Positions 23,195 to 31,122 of a stretch of DNA of 34,751 nt are shown here, in pieces (the first letter of the stretch is position 1; each line of letters starts with the position of its first letter). The translations under genes were made by a program, and so were the position numbers. The notes under the pieces were generated by a model, which did not search any database, was not told the DNA's origin, and saw nothing but the letters and a program-made list of their open reading frames with translations. This DNA comes from Anaerolinea sp. (GTDB lineage: Bacteria > Chloroflexota > Anaerolineae > Anaerolineales > Villigracilaceae): the NCBI GenBank assembly GCA_020723805.1, contig DYID01000010.1, forward strand, positions 1-34,751, written 5' to 3'.

Positions 23195-25078
23195 TTACCA
23201 GTCTTCGCCGAAATCATCGCCGCCGCGTTTATGTTTCTTGCGGCTGACTACTTCGCCAAGTTCCTCATCATACTCGAGCGCCACGCCTTTCTTCTTGCCT
23301 TTCTTGCCTTTCTTTTTGTCCTTCGATTCATCATCTTCGTCCGCGGCAGCAGTTTGGAAGATTTCCGGCTTGAGGGAGAAGAGTTCGTCCAGCGAGACGC
23401 CGTCCTTGTGACCTTCGTCCTCCGTCTCTTCGACGGCTTTCTTCGCTTCTTTCTTCGCCGGAGCCTGTTTCTCCGCAACGGGCGTTTCCGCCGCTGGAGG
23501 TTCGCTCACCGCTTCCGCTACAGGGGCGGTGACTGCCTCGGGTGCAGGAGCAGGTTGCAGTTCGGCGGGAGGCGGTTCGGGGAAGGTCAGCGCGGCAAGG
23601 GCTTCCTCGATGTTCTGAATGGCTTTCGGTCCGATGCCGGGCAGTCCGAGCACACTGTTCGGGTCGAGTTTCATCTTGACCATCAAATTGCCAACGGTTT
23701 CGATGCCACCCTCGGTCAGGATGTTATAAACATGTTCCTTGATGCCTGCCTGGTCGAGCGGCATGGAGAACGCCGCCGCCGGTACACCCGCCTGTTCGGC
23801 GAGAGAGACGTTGCCTTCCGCCACGCGCACCGCTTCGGCTTTCATTTCGCTGGTGCGGCGTTCCACGCGGTCAATGAACTTGGCAAGCATGTCGTATTCT
23901 TCCGGCGTGACGGGTTTGCCCTCCGCCTTTTTGGCGAGGACTTCCTCCACGGCGGGAATGGATTCGACTGCACTCGGCAGGAGCGCGGCAAGTTCGGGGT
24001 CGTTTTGCAGTTTGACGATGGTATCGGCGGCGGCTTCGATGATGGATTTGATGTCAATGCGCCAACCGGTCAGTTTGGCGGCGAGGCGGGCGTTTTGTCC
24101 GTCGCGCCCGATGGCGAGACTCAACTGGTCTTCGCTCACCACGACGGTCGCCGTGCGGGCGCCTTCCGAGTTGGCGAGATATACGCCGGTCACACGCGCC
24201 GGGCTGATGGCTTTGGTGATGTAGACCAGCGGGTCGGGGTGCCATTCGATGATGTCAATTTTTTCGTCGTGAAGTTCCTTGACGATTGCCTGAATGCGCA
24301 CGCCTTTGATGCCCACACACGCGCCCACCGGGTCAATGCCCGGCTGGGTGGCGCTCACCGCCACTTTGGCGCGAGCGCCTGGCTCGCGGGCAATGGCGCG
24401 AATCTCCACCACGCCATGATAAATTTCCGGCACTTCGTTTTCGAGCAGGCGGCGCAAGAAGTTGCGGTGCGCCCGCGAGAGGATGATTTGCGGACCGCGC
24501 GGTCCGTCCTTCACCTCAAGCACCACCGCGCGGATGCGGTCATGCACTTTGAAGCGTTCGCCGGGGATGCGCTGGCTGGCGGGCAGGGTGCCTTCCGCCT
24601 TCATGTCCAGCCCTACGGTGGTGCTTTGGGCGTTGGTCGCCTGCACTACGCCGCTGACGATTTCGCCAACCTGACGCTCGAAATACTGCATCTGATTGGC
24701 GCGTTCCGCCTCACGGATGCGCTGCTGAATGACCTGACGCGCCGTTTGAGCGGCGACACGTCCGAAATCAGCCGGCGTGGATTCGACCAGAACCATATCG
24801 CCCACTTGAGCGTCTGGCTTGACCTTGCGCGCTTCTTCCAGCAGGACCTCGGTCTTGGGCTCGATGACATCTTCGACGACTTCCTTTTCGGCAAAGACGG
24901 TCACCTTGCCGGTTTCGGGGTCAATCCTGGCTTCCACGTGTTGGGCGGCAGACGCACCCACAGCCCGCCGATAGGCTGATACCATCGCGGACTCGATCGC
25001 GGAAATGATGACTTCCTTGGAAAGTTGTTTGTCTTCCAACACATCGTTGAAAGCCAGGGTAAATTCGTTCTTCGCCAT
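23195..25078 (-). CDS. nusA: Transcription termination/antitermination factor NusA, with long C-terminal extension
   Basis: A 627-residue protein. The N-terminal RNA-polymerase domain covers about 1-125, S1 about 135-200, KH1 and KH2 about 205-345 with [14 protein letters not shown], then a helical region and an HhH motif ([16 protein letters not shown] near 500-515). Residues from about 520 on are an Ala/Pro/Glu/Lys-rich tail with runs such as [10 protein letters not shown], ending [10 protein letters not shown]. NusA is often 350-500 residues; the tail is extra. It heads the operon behind a good promoter (25172-25200). GGAG lies 8 nt before the ATG. Confidence 0.95.
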   Translation of the reverse strand: MAKNEFTLAFNDVLEDKQLSKEVIISAIESAMVSAYRRAVGASAAQHVEARIDPETGKVTVFAEKEVVEDVIEPKTEVLLEEARKVKPDAQVGDMVLVESTPADFGRVAAQTARQVIQQRIREAERANQMQYFERQVGEIVSGVVQATNAQSTTVGLDMKAEGTLPASQRIPGERFKVHDRIRAVVLEVKDGPRGPQIILSRAHRNFLRRLLENEVPEIYHGVVEIRAIAREPGARAKVAVSATQPGIDPVGACVGIKGVRIQAIVKELHDEKIDIIEWHPDPLVYITKAISPARVTGVYLANSEGARTATVVVSEDQLSLAIGRDGQNARLAAKLTGWRIDIKSIIEAAADTIVKLQNDPELAALLPSAVESIPAVEEVLAKKAEGKPVTPEEYDMLAKFIDRVERRTSEMKAEAVRVAEGNVSLAEQAGVPAAAFSMPLDQAGIKEHVYNILTEGGIETVGNLMVKMKLDPNSVLGLPGIGPKAIQNIEEALAALTFPEPPPAELQPAPAPEAVTAPVAEAVSEPPAAETPVAEKQAPAKKEAKKAVEETEDEGHKDGVSLDELFSLKPEIFQTAAADEDDESKDKKKGKKGKKKGVALEYDEELGEVVSRKKHKRGGDDFGEDW

Positions 25079-25115
25079 GCCGGTTGCTCCGTATTACTCC
25101 TTATTACAAGCAGAA

Positions 25116-25134
25116 AAGTGGGGGGCGCCCACTT
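25116..25134 (-). promoter_or_regulatory. Hairpin in the nusA leader
   Basis: AAGTGGG (25116-25122) pairs with CCCACTT (25128-25134) over a 5-nt loop. On the minus strand TTCTGCTTG follows. With the promoter at 25172-25200 the leader is about 85 nt, so a weak attenuator is possible. Confidence 0.45.
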
Positions 25135-25171
25135 CTCGGTGTGTTCGATCATCGGTTCGACGTGCGTTCGT

Positions 25172-25200
25172 ATTTTAGCACGGGGCGGAAAAAGTTGCAA
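25172..25200 (-). promoter_or_regulatory. nusA operon promoter
   Basis: On the minus strand -35 TTGCAA (25195-25200), 17-bp spacer, -10 TAAAAT (25172-25177). It drives nusA through ribF. The divergent -10 of the methyltransferase gene starts 3 bp away. Confidence 0.7.
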
Positions 25201-25202
25201 GA

Positions 25203-25208
25203 TATAAT
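25203..25208 (+). promoter_or_regulatory. Candidate -10 of a leaderless methyltransferase mRNA
   Basis: TATAAT ends 7 nt before the ATG at 25216. No ribosome site fits between, so the mRNA may start at the AUG. No clear -35. Confidence 0.5.
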
Positions 25209-25215
25209 AACAGCC

Positions 25216-25971
25216 ATGCAAAACCGCAATCTCGCCAAAGCCGCATTGCGCGGTGAACCCTCCTACGTCTGGCGGGCAGGGCAGCAGCGCCGGCTCGAAA
25301 TGATCCTCAAAGCCGCCGGCGAACGCATTCAGGGAACGATTCTCGAAAACGGATGCGGCGTCGGCATGTATGTGGAGCGCCTCTCCCCGTTTGGCGGCAC
25401 GGTCATCGGCTTGGAATACGACTTCGAACGCGCCGCCGAAGCGCACATCCGCTCGCCGCACATCCTCAACGCCGCAGGCGAAGCCCTGCCGCTTCCCGCC
25501 TCGACCTTCGACCTGATCCTCAGCCACGAGGTCATCGAACACGTCCAAAATGACCGCCTGGCAGTTCAAGAGATGGTGCGCGTCCTCAAGCCCGGCGGGC
25601 GCGCCGTCATCTTCTGCCCCAACCGCGGCTACCCTTTCGAGACGCACGGCATCTACTGGAAGGGACAGTACCGCTTCGGCAACAAACTGTTCGTCAACTA
25701 CCTGCCGCGTTCCCTGCGCGACCAACTCGCCCCGCATGTGCGCGTCTATTCAAAAAACGACTTGCAAAAGCTCTTTGAGGGTCTGCCCGTCAAATTCATC
25801 GAGCGGACGGTCATCTTCGGCGCATACGACAACCTCATCGCCCGTTTCGGCGCGCTGGGCAAACTCCTGCGAGCCGCCCTGCAATTTCTGGAGAGAACAC
25901 CCCTGAAAGTCTTCGGCTTGTCTCACTTCTGGGTTGTGGAAAAAAATATAGAGGCGCCTCATGCTCGATAA
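25216..25971 (+). CDS. Class I SAM-dependent methyltransferase
   Basis: A 251-residue protein. I chose the ATG at 25216, right behind a -10 box; the open frame extends upstream through the nusA leader without a ribosome site. The SAM-binding motif I is ILENGCGVGMYVERL (about 42-56), then an acidic end of strand 2 (LEYDFERA), SHEVIEHVQND (motif of strand 4) and VLKPGGRAVIFCPN (motif III). These traits fit the UbiE/Methyltransf_11 group. The C-terminal third contains a region with FGLSHFWVVEK seen in lipid or glycan-linked methyltransferases. The substrate is not deducible. Its end overlaps the start of the Crp/Fnr gene by 11 bp. Confidence 0.85.
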   Translation: MQNRNLAKAALRGEPSYVWRAGQQRRLEMILKAAGERIQGTILENGCGVGMYVERLSPFGGTVIGLEYDFERAAEAHIRSPHILNAAGEALPLPASTFDLILSHEVIEHVQNDRLAVQEMVRVLKPGGRAVIFCPNRGYPFETHGIYWKGQYRFGNKLFVNYLPRSLRDQLAPHVRVYSKNDLQKLFEGLPVKFIERTVIFGAYDNLIARFGALGKLLRAALQFLERTPLKVFGLSHFWVVEKNIEAPHAR

Positions 25972-26635
25972 AACCCAATTCGACCGCATCTCTTTCGCCA
26001 TGCCCTTCCTGCAAAAAGCGGACGAGAATCTCAAACGCGAACTCATGCGGCATGCCCAGTTTGCCCGCATCCCTGCGGGACACGATGTCTTCGTGGACGG
26101 CGACCGCGTGGACGGAATCGCGCTTCTGCTTTCGGGGGTGGTGCGCGTGTACAAAATCGGTGAGACGGGGCGCGAGATCACTCTCTATCGCTTCGGTCTG
26201 GGGGAAAGTTGCATCCTGAGCGCCAACGCCATCCTCAGCCAGAAATCCTTCCCCGCCATTGCCACGGTGGAGGAGGATGCCGAAGCGGTCATCATCCCCG
26301 CTGACGTATTCCGCGCCTGGGTCAACCAATACGACCTGTGGCGCGAGTTCGTCTTCGACCTGCTTTCCGCGCGTCTCGCCACGGTGCTGGCAGTGGTGGA
26401 CGAGGTGGTCTTCAAACGCATGGATCGCCGAGTCGCCTCGTTGTTGTTGAATCAGGCTCGGGTCCAGAACCCGATGCGCATCACTCATCAGGAGATCGCC
26501 GCCGAGTTAGGCAGTTCCCGCGAGGTCATCAGCCGCATCCTGGAGGATTTTTCCAAAGAAGGGTTGATCGAATCGGGGCGGGGCACCATCGAGGTGCTGG
26601 ATATGCGGGGGCTGGAATCTCGTGCGGTTATGTGA
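25961..26635 (+). CDS. Crp/Fnr-family transcriptional regulator
   Basis: A 224-residue protein with an N-terminal cyclic-nucleotide-binding-like beta barrel (about 20-125), a dimer helix and a C-terminal winged helix-turn-helix (about 165-210, THQEIAAELGSSREVISRILEDF). It lacks the cluster of N-terminal cysteines of oxygen-sensing FNR; only one Cys is seen in the sensor domain (ESCIL). The HTH resembles that of FNR/NtcA-type members. The gene overlaps the preceding methyltransferase gene. Its stop codon lies in a TGTGAC-TTT-GTCACA palindrome, a plausible binding site for the protein itself. The sensed signal is unknown. Confidence 0.9.
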   Translation: MLDKTQFDRISFAMPFLQKADENLKRELMRHAQFARIPAGHDVFVDGDRVDGIALLLSGVVRVYKIGETGREITLYRFGLGESCILSANAILSQKSFPAIATVEEDAEAVIIPADVFRAWVNQYDLWREFVFDLLSARLATVLAVVDEVVFKRMDRRVASLLLNQARVQNPMRITHQEIAAELGSSREVISRILEDFSKEGLIESGRGTIEVLDMRGLESRAVM

Positions 26636-26672
26636 CTTTGTCACAGACGAAATACGTTTCATCCCCTAAAAT
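26631..26672 (+). promoter_or_regulatory. Crp/Fnr-type operator and -10 box before the DUF2892 gene
   Basis: TGTGAC-TTT-GTCACA (26631-26645) is a perfect 15-bp palindrome, like a Crp site but with a 5-nt centre instead of 6. TAAAAT (26667-26672) is a -10. If transcription starts about 7 nt behind it, the palindrome centre lies near -41, the class II activator position, and the -35 is indeed poor. Confidence 0.55.
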
Positions 26673-26713
26673 GTGAGCATCGTTATCAACCAATCAACCA
26701 AAGGAGAGTTACC

Positions 26714-26914
26714 ATGAAACGCAATATGTCCAATACCGACCGCATCATCCGCACCATCGTCGCCGCCTTGTTCGCCTACCTGTACTTCAGCGGCGCTGTG
26801 ACGGGCGCCCTCGGCATCGTCCTGCTCGTGGTGGCGGCAGTGTTCTTGCTGACTGCCATCGTGGCGTTCTGCCCGCTGTACGCCCCGTTCAAGTTCAGCA
26901 CCTACAAGGGCTAA
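26714..26914 (+). CDS. DUF2892 (YgaP-like membrane domain) small membrane protein
   Basis: A 66-residue protein: a short basic start, two hydrophobic helices (about 13-33 and 35-55), and a CPLY motif followed by a short tail. DUF2892 modules occur alone or fused to rhodanese (as in YgaP), with the C-P-L/I-Y/W motif at the second helix end. The start has AAGGAGAG 5 nt upstream. It sits between a Crp/Fnr gene and a thioredoxin gene that carries a similar membrane tail, which suggests a link with thiol or sulfur chemistry at the membrane; that part is inference. Confidence 0.85.
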   Translation: MKRNMSNTDRIIRTIVAALFAYLYFSGAVTGALGIVLLVVAAVFLLTAIVAFCPLYAPFKFSTYKG

Positions 26915-26923
26915 TTCCCTGAC

Positions 26924-26980
26924 GCGGCACAGCGTCCCGAAGGAGTGTGAAAGCCTTCGGGACGCTGCCGCTTCTTACTT
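26924..26980 (+). terminator. Strong intrinsic terminator of the DUF2892 gene
   Basis: A 13-bp stem AGCGTCCCGAAGG (26931-26943) / CCTTCGGGACGCT (26954-26966) is extended by GCGGC / GCCGC with a small bulge, followed by TTCTTACTT. It starts 10 bp past the stop. Confidence 0.8.
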
Positions 26981-27012
26981 CACTCACCTTACCACCTTAC
27001 GCAGTTCCTTCG

Positions 27013-27060
27013 TAGCGCGACATTTATGTCGCCTGAAAACGCGAGATGAATCTCGCGCTA
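27013..27060. repeat. Cruciform-type repeat before the thioredoxin gene
   Basis: Outer arms TAGCGCG (27013-27019) and CGCGCTA (27054-27060) enclose two inner hairpins: GCGACAT-TT-ATGTCGC (27017-27032) and GCGAGAT-GA-ATCTCGC (27041-27056). They lie 25 bp before the start at 27085. Confidence 0.75.
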
Positions 27061-27084
27061 CCGCGTAACATCAGTTACTTAACC

Positions 27085-27585
27085 ATGAACCTGACTCAAT
27101 TTCAACAGACCGTTTCCTCCTCCGGCAAACCCATCGTGGTGGACTTCTGGGCGACCTGGTGTGCGCCCTGCCGGGTGACCAAACCCATCCTCGAAAAACT
27201 CGCGCGGGAATACAAGGACAAGGTCGCCTTCCTGCCCGTCAACGCAGACGAGTCGCGCGAATTGCTCGAGCATTTTCGGATCATTGGCATTCCCACCGTG
27301 CTAACCCTGCGGGACGGCGAAGTTGTGGGGCGTGTGACCGGCGCACAAAACGAGGCGGGCTACCGCACCATGTTCGAAGCGCTGGCGGAGGGACGGGAAG
27401 TCAAAGTCCCCATGTCGGCATTCGACCGTATGCTGCGGCTTGGCGCCGGCGCACTGCTTGCGATGGTCGGTATTTCCACAAGCAACTGGCTGGTGACGGG
27501 CATCGGCGGGGTCGTCGCTTTTTTGGGCGTGTATGACCGCTGTCCCATCTGGCGGGCGCTGACGGGGCTGCTCAAGCGGCGGTAA
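27085..27585 (+). CDS. Thioredoxin fused to a DUF2892-like membrane tail
   Basis: A 166-residue protein. I chose the ATG at 27085, which gives a normal thioredoxin start; an upstream ATG (27046) falls in the repeat. The thioredoxin fold covers about 1-105 with the active site WCAPC (25-29, two redox Cys) and the cis-Pro in GIPTVL. Residues about 115-160 form two hydrophobic helices ending DRCPIW, similar to the C-P-L-Y end of the neighbouring DUF2892 protein. The thioredoxin domain lies N-terminal without a signal peptide, so it is expected on the cytoplasmic side, tethered to the membrane. A good terminator follows. Confidence 0.87.
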   Translation: MNLTQFQQTVSSSGKPIVVDFWATWCAPCRVTKPILEKLAREYKDKVAFLPVNADESRELLEHFRIIGIPTVLTLRDGEVVGRVTGAQNEAGYRTMFEALAEGREVKVPMSAFDRMLRLGAGALLAMVGISTSNWLVTGIGGVVAFLGVYDRCPIWRALTGLLKRR

Positions 27586-27608
27586 TCTGCTTTATTTTGC
27601 ATCATTCG

Positions 27609-27645
27609 GGCATCCTGTAAACATTACAGACAGGATGCCTTTTTT
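27609..27645 (+). terminator. Intrinsic terminator of the thioredoxin gene
   Basis: GGCATCCTGT (27609-27618) pairs with ACAGGATGCC (27630-27639) over an 11-nt loop, and six T follow. Confidence 0.9.
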
Positions 27646-27658
27646 CCAGCGGTGCTGA

Positions 27659-27664
27659 TAGAAT
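27659..27664 (+). promoter_or_regulatory. Candidate -10 before the YihY gene
   Basis: TAGAAT ends 9 nt before the ATG at 27674, with no ribosome site between. It is compatible with a leaderless or near-leaderless mRNA. Confidence 0.45.
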
Positions 27665-27673
27665 CGCCCCGCC

Positions 27674-28618
27674 ATGAAAACCCTTCTCTTCATCCTCCAC
27701 CTGTTTGCCGACGCCTACAAGGAATGGTCGCATGACCGTGCGGCGCGAATCGGCGCGGCGCTGGCGTATTACGCGCTCTTCTCCCTCGCCCCGCTCCTGG
27801 TCATCATGATCACCATCGCGGGAGCGGTCTATGGCGAGGCGGCAGCGGAGGGACAAATCGTCGAAGCCATATCAGACCAAATCGGTCCCGAAGCGGCGCT
27901 GGGCGTCCAGCGCCTGCTGGCAGATGTACACGCCGCAGGGTCGCGTCTGGTTTCGACGGTCGTCAGCAGTATCCTGCTCATCATCGGCGCGACCAATTTC
28001 TTCAGCCAGTTGCGCGACGCGCTCAATACCATGTGGAACGTGCGCCGCAAACCCGGCAATCATTTTTGGCACGGCATTCTCGATATTGCGCTGGATAGAC
28101 TGCTTGCCACCCTCATGGTGCTTAGTCTGGGAATCATCCTGCTGGCGGCGCTGGCTATCAGTACAGGGTTGACTGTTTTGAACGGCTGGATGCGGACGCT
28201 TGTAATCCCCAACCCATCTTTCCTGCTGGAGGGCGGCAACCTCCTGACCGGCTTCGGCTTGATGACCCTGCTCTTTGCCCTCACCTTCAAACTCCTGCCC
28301 GACGTGAAAATCTCCTGGCAGGTGGTGTGGGTGGGTGCGCTCGTCACCTCCGCGCTGTTCAACCTGGGCGCATTTCTCATCGGACTCTATCTGGGCTACG
28401 GCCAGCCGCAAACCATCCTCGGCGCGGCGGGGTCGCTCGTCGTCCTGATGATCTGGATGGCATACACCGCGCAAATCATCTTCTTCGGCGCAAAGTTTGC
28501 CTTGGTCTATGGCGCCGCCATCGGCAAGCCCATCCTGCCTGCCGCAAATGCAGTCGCCATGAAACTTGCTGCTGCCGACGATTTGCTCGAAGACAAAAGT
28601 AGTAACGCAAGTCTATAG
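27674..28618 (+). CDS. YihY/BrkB-family inner membrane protein
   Basis: A 314-residue protein with six hydrophobic segments. Family features: an N-terminal HDRAARIGAALAYYALFSLAPLLV region (about 18-41), an ATNFFSQLRDALN.MWNV region near 113-130, and the last two helices with LGAAGSLVVLMIWMAYTAQIIFFGA (about 254-278). Older annotation as ribonuclease BN is not supported for this family. The function is still open; a transport or envelope role is suspected. The last codons form half of a 28-bp palindrome shared with the convergent gene. Confidence 0.9.
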   Translation: MKTLLFILHLFADAYKEWSHDRAARIGAALAYYALFSLAPLLVIMITIAGAVYGEAAAEGQIVEAISDQIGPEAALGVQRLLADVHAAGSRLVSTVVSSILLIIGATNFFSQLRDALNTMWNVRRKPGNHFWHGILDIALDRLLATLMVLSLGIILLAALAISTGLTVLNGWMRTLVIPNPSFLLEGGNLLTGFGLMTLLFALTFKLLPDVKISWQVVWVGALVTSALFNLGAFLIGLYLGYGQPQTILGAAGSLVVLMIWMAYTAQIIFFGAKFALVYGAAIGKPILPAANAVAMKLAAADDLLEDKSSNASL

Positions 28619-28629
28619 ACTTGCGTTAC
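28602..28629. terminator. Perfect palindrome between convergent genes, candidate bidirectional terminator
   Basis: GTAACGCAAGTC (28602-28613), TATA, GACTTGCGTTAC (28618-28629). It includes the stop codon of the YihY gene and the stop side of the convergent methyltransferase gene. No T-run follows on either strand, so termination is only probable. Confidence 0.6.
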
Positions 28630-29528
28630 AGCGGCTCACGGAAATCGTAGATGCCATCCTTCATCCCCCACCGCTTCTTACAACCCGGACATTCGAGATA
28701 GGCGGATTCGTCCTTCAAAGGCGAGTTTCCGCAATCGGGACATTTGAACAACTCCCGCACAGACGGTACCCGCTTCGGACTCCCCCCAGCCTGATTCTCC
28801 AAAACAGCCTTCACAAACACCGACGGCGTCAACTGCCACCATGCCCCCGTCCATTGGAGGAGCGCATCGAAGAAGACCAGCATCCCCGTCGGGAGCAGGC
28901 GCTTGAGGAGTCCCACGCGAAAATGCGAGAGCGTGAGCGTCCGTTCGACGGTGAACCCAAGTCCTTCCAGCCATTCCCGCACCGCTTTGGGGTGAAAGTC
29001 GAAATTCAACTTCACGAACTCGACCGGCTCCCGCGTGAACGGATTCCACTTCTGTCTGCCGAGCAGGTAGCGAAAGATTGCCTTGAGATTCTGCTTATTG
29101 GCGAATTCCAGGATGAAGGTCCCGCCGGAGGCGAGGGCGTTTTTCACCTGTGCCAAGGCGCGGGGCGCATCTGCCATGTGATGCAGGACACGGATCATGG
29201 TCGCCGCGTCGAAGACGCCGTCCACGAAGGGCAGACGGTAGGCGTCTGCCGCGACGTAGATATATTTGTCCGATGTGCCGAGGCGCGCCTGCGCCTGCTC
29301 CAGTTGGGTGCGCGAGTAATCGAGCAGGACGATGCGGTCGAAGCCGAGGTAGCGGGAAGTGTTTCGCCCGGCACCCGCCCCCAGTTCGAGCAGGAGACGT
29401 CCACCCGGAGGCAGCAGGCGTTTGATGGCAATGGCTTCGGTGCGGTCTTCGTATTCGCGTCCGCCCTTATCCCAAAAGGATGTTTGGTAGTCGGAGCCTT
29501 CGTAGTTGCAAACGGGAGGGTGAGTCAT
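28626..29528 (-). CDS. SAM-dependent methyltransferase with C-terminal zinc ribbon
   Basis: A 300-residue protein. Motif I is LLLELGAGAGRNTSRYL (about 50-66), followed by LLDYSRTQLEQAQ, IRVLHHMADAPRAL and GGTFILEFANK, typical of the class I fold. The C-terminus carries four Cys in two CxxC pairs (C263, C266, C280, C283), a small zinc ribbon of the Trm112/YcaR-like sort, ending GIYDFREPL. No Shine-Dalgarno lies before the ATG; the leader consists of 8-bp repeats (29529-29603). The substrate is unknown; position near sugar genes hints at a glycan or lipid. Confidence 0.82.
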   Translation of the reverse strand: MTHPPVCNYEGSDYQTSFWDKGGREYEDRTEAIAIKRLLPPGGRLLLELGAGAGRNTSRYLGFDRIVLLDYSRTQLEQAQARLGTSDKYIYVAADAYRLPFVDGVFDAATMIRVLHHMADAPRALAQVKNALASGGTFILEFANKQNLKAIFRYLLGRQKWNPFTREPVEFVKLNFDFHPKAVREWLEGLGFTVERTLTLSHFRVGLLKRLLPTGMLVFFDALLQWTGAWWQLTPSVFVKAVLENQAGGSPKRVPSVRELFKCPDCGNSPLKDESAYLECPGCKKRWGMKDGIYDFREPL

Positions 29529-29603
29529 GAGTCGGATAGTCTGGTAGTTTGATGGTCGGAGGGTCAGATGGTCTGGCAGTCTGATGGTCGGATAGTTTAA
29601 TGG
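29529..29603. repeat. Octamer repeat array in the methyltransferase leader
   Basis: About nine 8-bp words of the form TAGTCTGG, TAGTTTGA, TGGTCGGA, GGGTCAGA, TGGTCTGG, CAGTCTGA follow in strict 8-bp steps. The same word family is found at 33952-34015 before the carbamate kinase gene. Confidence 0.8.
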
Positions 29604-29645
29604 CTTTGGTTCGAGCGCCGCGGCAGAGGATCGTGCGTCGGAATG

Positions 29646-29690
29646 AAAGGTCGGGCGGCGGGATATTGTACCCCACCGCCCGACCTTTTT
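29646..29690 (-). terminator. Terminator of the UDP-glucose dehydrogenase gene, with an embedded promoter
   Basis: A 13-bp stem AAAGGTCGGGCGG (29646-29658) / CCGCCCGACCTTT (29676-29688) has a 17-nt loop. T-rich sequence follows on both strands (TTTC minus, TTTTT plus). The loop carries the -10 of the next gene. Confidence 0.75.
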
Positions 29691-29695
29691 GACAA
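29665..29695 (-). promoter_or_regulatory. Candidate promoter of the zinc-ribbon methyltransferase gene
   Basis: On the minus strand TTGTCA (29690-29695), 19-bp spacer, TACAAT (29665-29670). The -10 lies in the loop of the terminator hairpin above. Confidence 0.5.
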
Positions 29696-29729
29696 TTTGG
29701 CTGCACGGCTATCAACAGCGCAAGGCTAC

Positions 29730-29751
29730 GCGGACGTTAGAGAACGTCCGC
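29730..29751. repeat. GTT-AGAG-AAC hairpin repeat, copy 5
   Basis: Arms GCGGACGTT (29730-29738) and AACGTCCGC (29743-29751) lie around AGAG. It stands 7 bp past the stop of the UDP-glucose dehydrogenase gene. Confidence 0.85.
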
Positions 29752-29758
29752 TATGCCA

Positions 29759-31093
29759 CTATTTGACTCTTTGGCTATTCGTCTCACTGCCATTGAAGCC
29801 GCGCCCGATGGCTCGATAGGTGAAGCCCAGTTCGCGCATGCGTGCGGGGTCGTAGATGTTGCGTCCGTCGTAGACGACAGGGGTGCGGAGCAATGCCTTG
29901 ACCTTTTCGAGGTCGAGCTGCTTGAATTCGTTCCAGGGGGTGACGACAATCAGCGCGTCACAGCCTTCCGCCATTTTGTACACGTCGTCGAAAATTTCGA
30001 CGGCGGGCATGAGCGGGGCGGCGGTTTCGCGCGCCACCGGGTCGTAGCCGCGCACCTGTGCGCCGCCGGCGATGAGGGCGTTGGCGATGTCAATGGAGGG
30101 GGCGTCGCGCATGTCGTCGGTGTTTTCCTTGAACGCCAGCCCCAGCAAGCCAACGACTTTGCCCTTGAGACTGCCGCCGAGCATGGCTTCCACGTGTTTG
30201 GAGACTTGTTTGCGGCGGTCGTAGTTGACGTTCATGACTTCGTTGAGGATGCGGGGGTTGAGTCCCTTTTCCTTTGCCATGTAGGCGAGCGCCTGCACGT
30301 CCTTGGGGAAGCACGAGCCGCCCCAGCCCAAACCGGCATCGAGGAAGTGCCGCCCGATGCGGGCGTCGTAGCCCATGCCAGCCGCCACTTCTTTCACGTC
30401 CGCGCCGACGAGTTCGCACAGGTCTGCCAGTTCGTTGATGAAGGAGATTTTGGTGGCAAGGAAGGCGTTGCTGGCGTATTTGATCATCTCGGCTGTGCGC
30501 AGGTCGGTGATGACGATGGGGGCACGCAGAGGCAGGTGCAGTTGAGCAACCTTGTTGGCAGCATCCTTGTCGAGCGAACCGATGACGTTGCGGTGAGGGT
30601 TCATGAAGTCGGCAATGGCGGAGCCTTCGCGCAAAAATTCGGGGCAGGAGACGACCGCAAAGTCAATCGGTTTGGGCTGGGCGTTCCTCACAATGTCGGC
30701 AACCCAGTCGCCGGTCCCGATGGGAACGGTGGATTTGTTGATGATGATGAGCGGCGCGGTCATGGCTTTGGCGATGGAACGCGCGGCGACTTCCACGTAT
30801 TGCAGGTCGGCGTTGCCGTCCACGCCGGAGGGGGTGCCTACGGCAATGAAGGCGAACTCCGTCCCTTTCAGCGCCTCGTCATAGGAGGTGGTGAAGGACA
30901 ACCTGCCGCCCTTCACATTGCGCTTGACCAGTTCTTCGAGACCCGGCTCATAGATGGGCATGATGCCCTTTTTGAGATTCTCGATGCGTTTTTCGTCCAC
31001 ATCCAGGGCGACAACGCGGTTTCCCAGATCGGCAAAGCAGGCGGCGGTGACGAGACCGACATAGCCCACGCCGACGACACAGATTTGTTTCAT
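29759..31093 (-). CDS. ugd: UDP-glucose 6-dehydrogenase
   Basis: A 444-residue NAD-dependent enzyme that oxidises UDP-glucose to UDP-glucuronate for capsule or lipid sugars. I chose the ATG at 31093, with AGAGGA 8 nt upstream and the Rossmann motif GVGYVG at 8-13. Other marks: STVPIGTG (121-128), [11 protein letters not shown] (150-160), [14 protein letters not shown] (205-218) and the catalytic Cys261 in GGSCFPKD. The C-terminal UDP-binding domain ends YDGRNIYDP and so on. The length is normal. A 33-bp repeat array lies directly upstream. Confidence 0.95.
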   Translation of the reverse strand: MKQICVVGVGYVGLVTAACFADLGNRVVALDVDEKRIENLKKGIMPIYEPGLEELVKRNVKGGRLSFTTSYDEALKGTEFAFIAVGTPSGVDGNADLQYVEVAARSIAKAMTAPLIIINKSTVPIGTGDWVADIVRNAQPKPIDFAVVSCPEFLREGSAIADFMNPHRNVIGSLDKDAANKVAQLHLPLRAPIVITDLRTAEMIKYASNAFLATKISFINELADLCELVGADVKEVAAGMGYDARIGRHFLDAGLGWGGSCFPKDVQALAYMAKEKGLNPRILNEVMNVNYDRRKQVSKHVEAMLGGSLKGKVVGLLGLAFKENTDDMRDAPSIDIANALIAGGAQVRGYDPVARETAAPLMPAVEIFDDVYKMAEGCDALIVVTPWNEFKQLDLEKVKALLRTPVVYDGRNIYDPARMRELGFTYRAIGRGFNGSETNSQRVK

Positions 31094-31122
31094 GTTGATA
31101 GTCCTCTTCGTTTCGTGATTTG

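Noticed and set aside
23231-24979. Long open frame antisense to nusA, and similar ones opposite infB (21022-22677), ugd (29753-31423), the carboxyltransferase (11860-13293) and the peptidase (10273-11466)
   Set aside because: They mirror strongly conserved genes in GC-rich DNA, have unlikely composition (many His, Arg, Asp), no ribosome sites and no recognisable domain.
26631-26645. Standard E. coli-type Crp site
   Set aside because: The half-sites TGTGA and TCACA are separated by 5, not 6, nucleotides. I describe it only as a Crp/Fnr-family-like palindrome.
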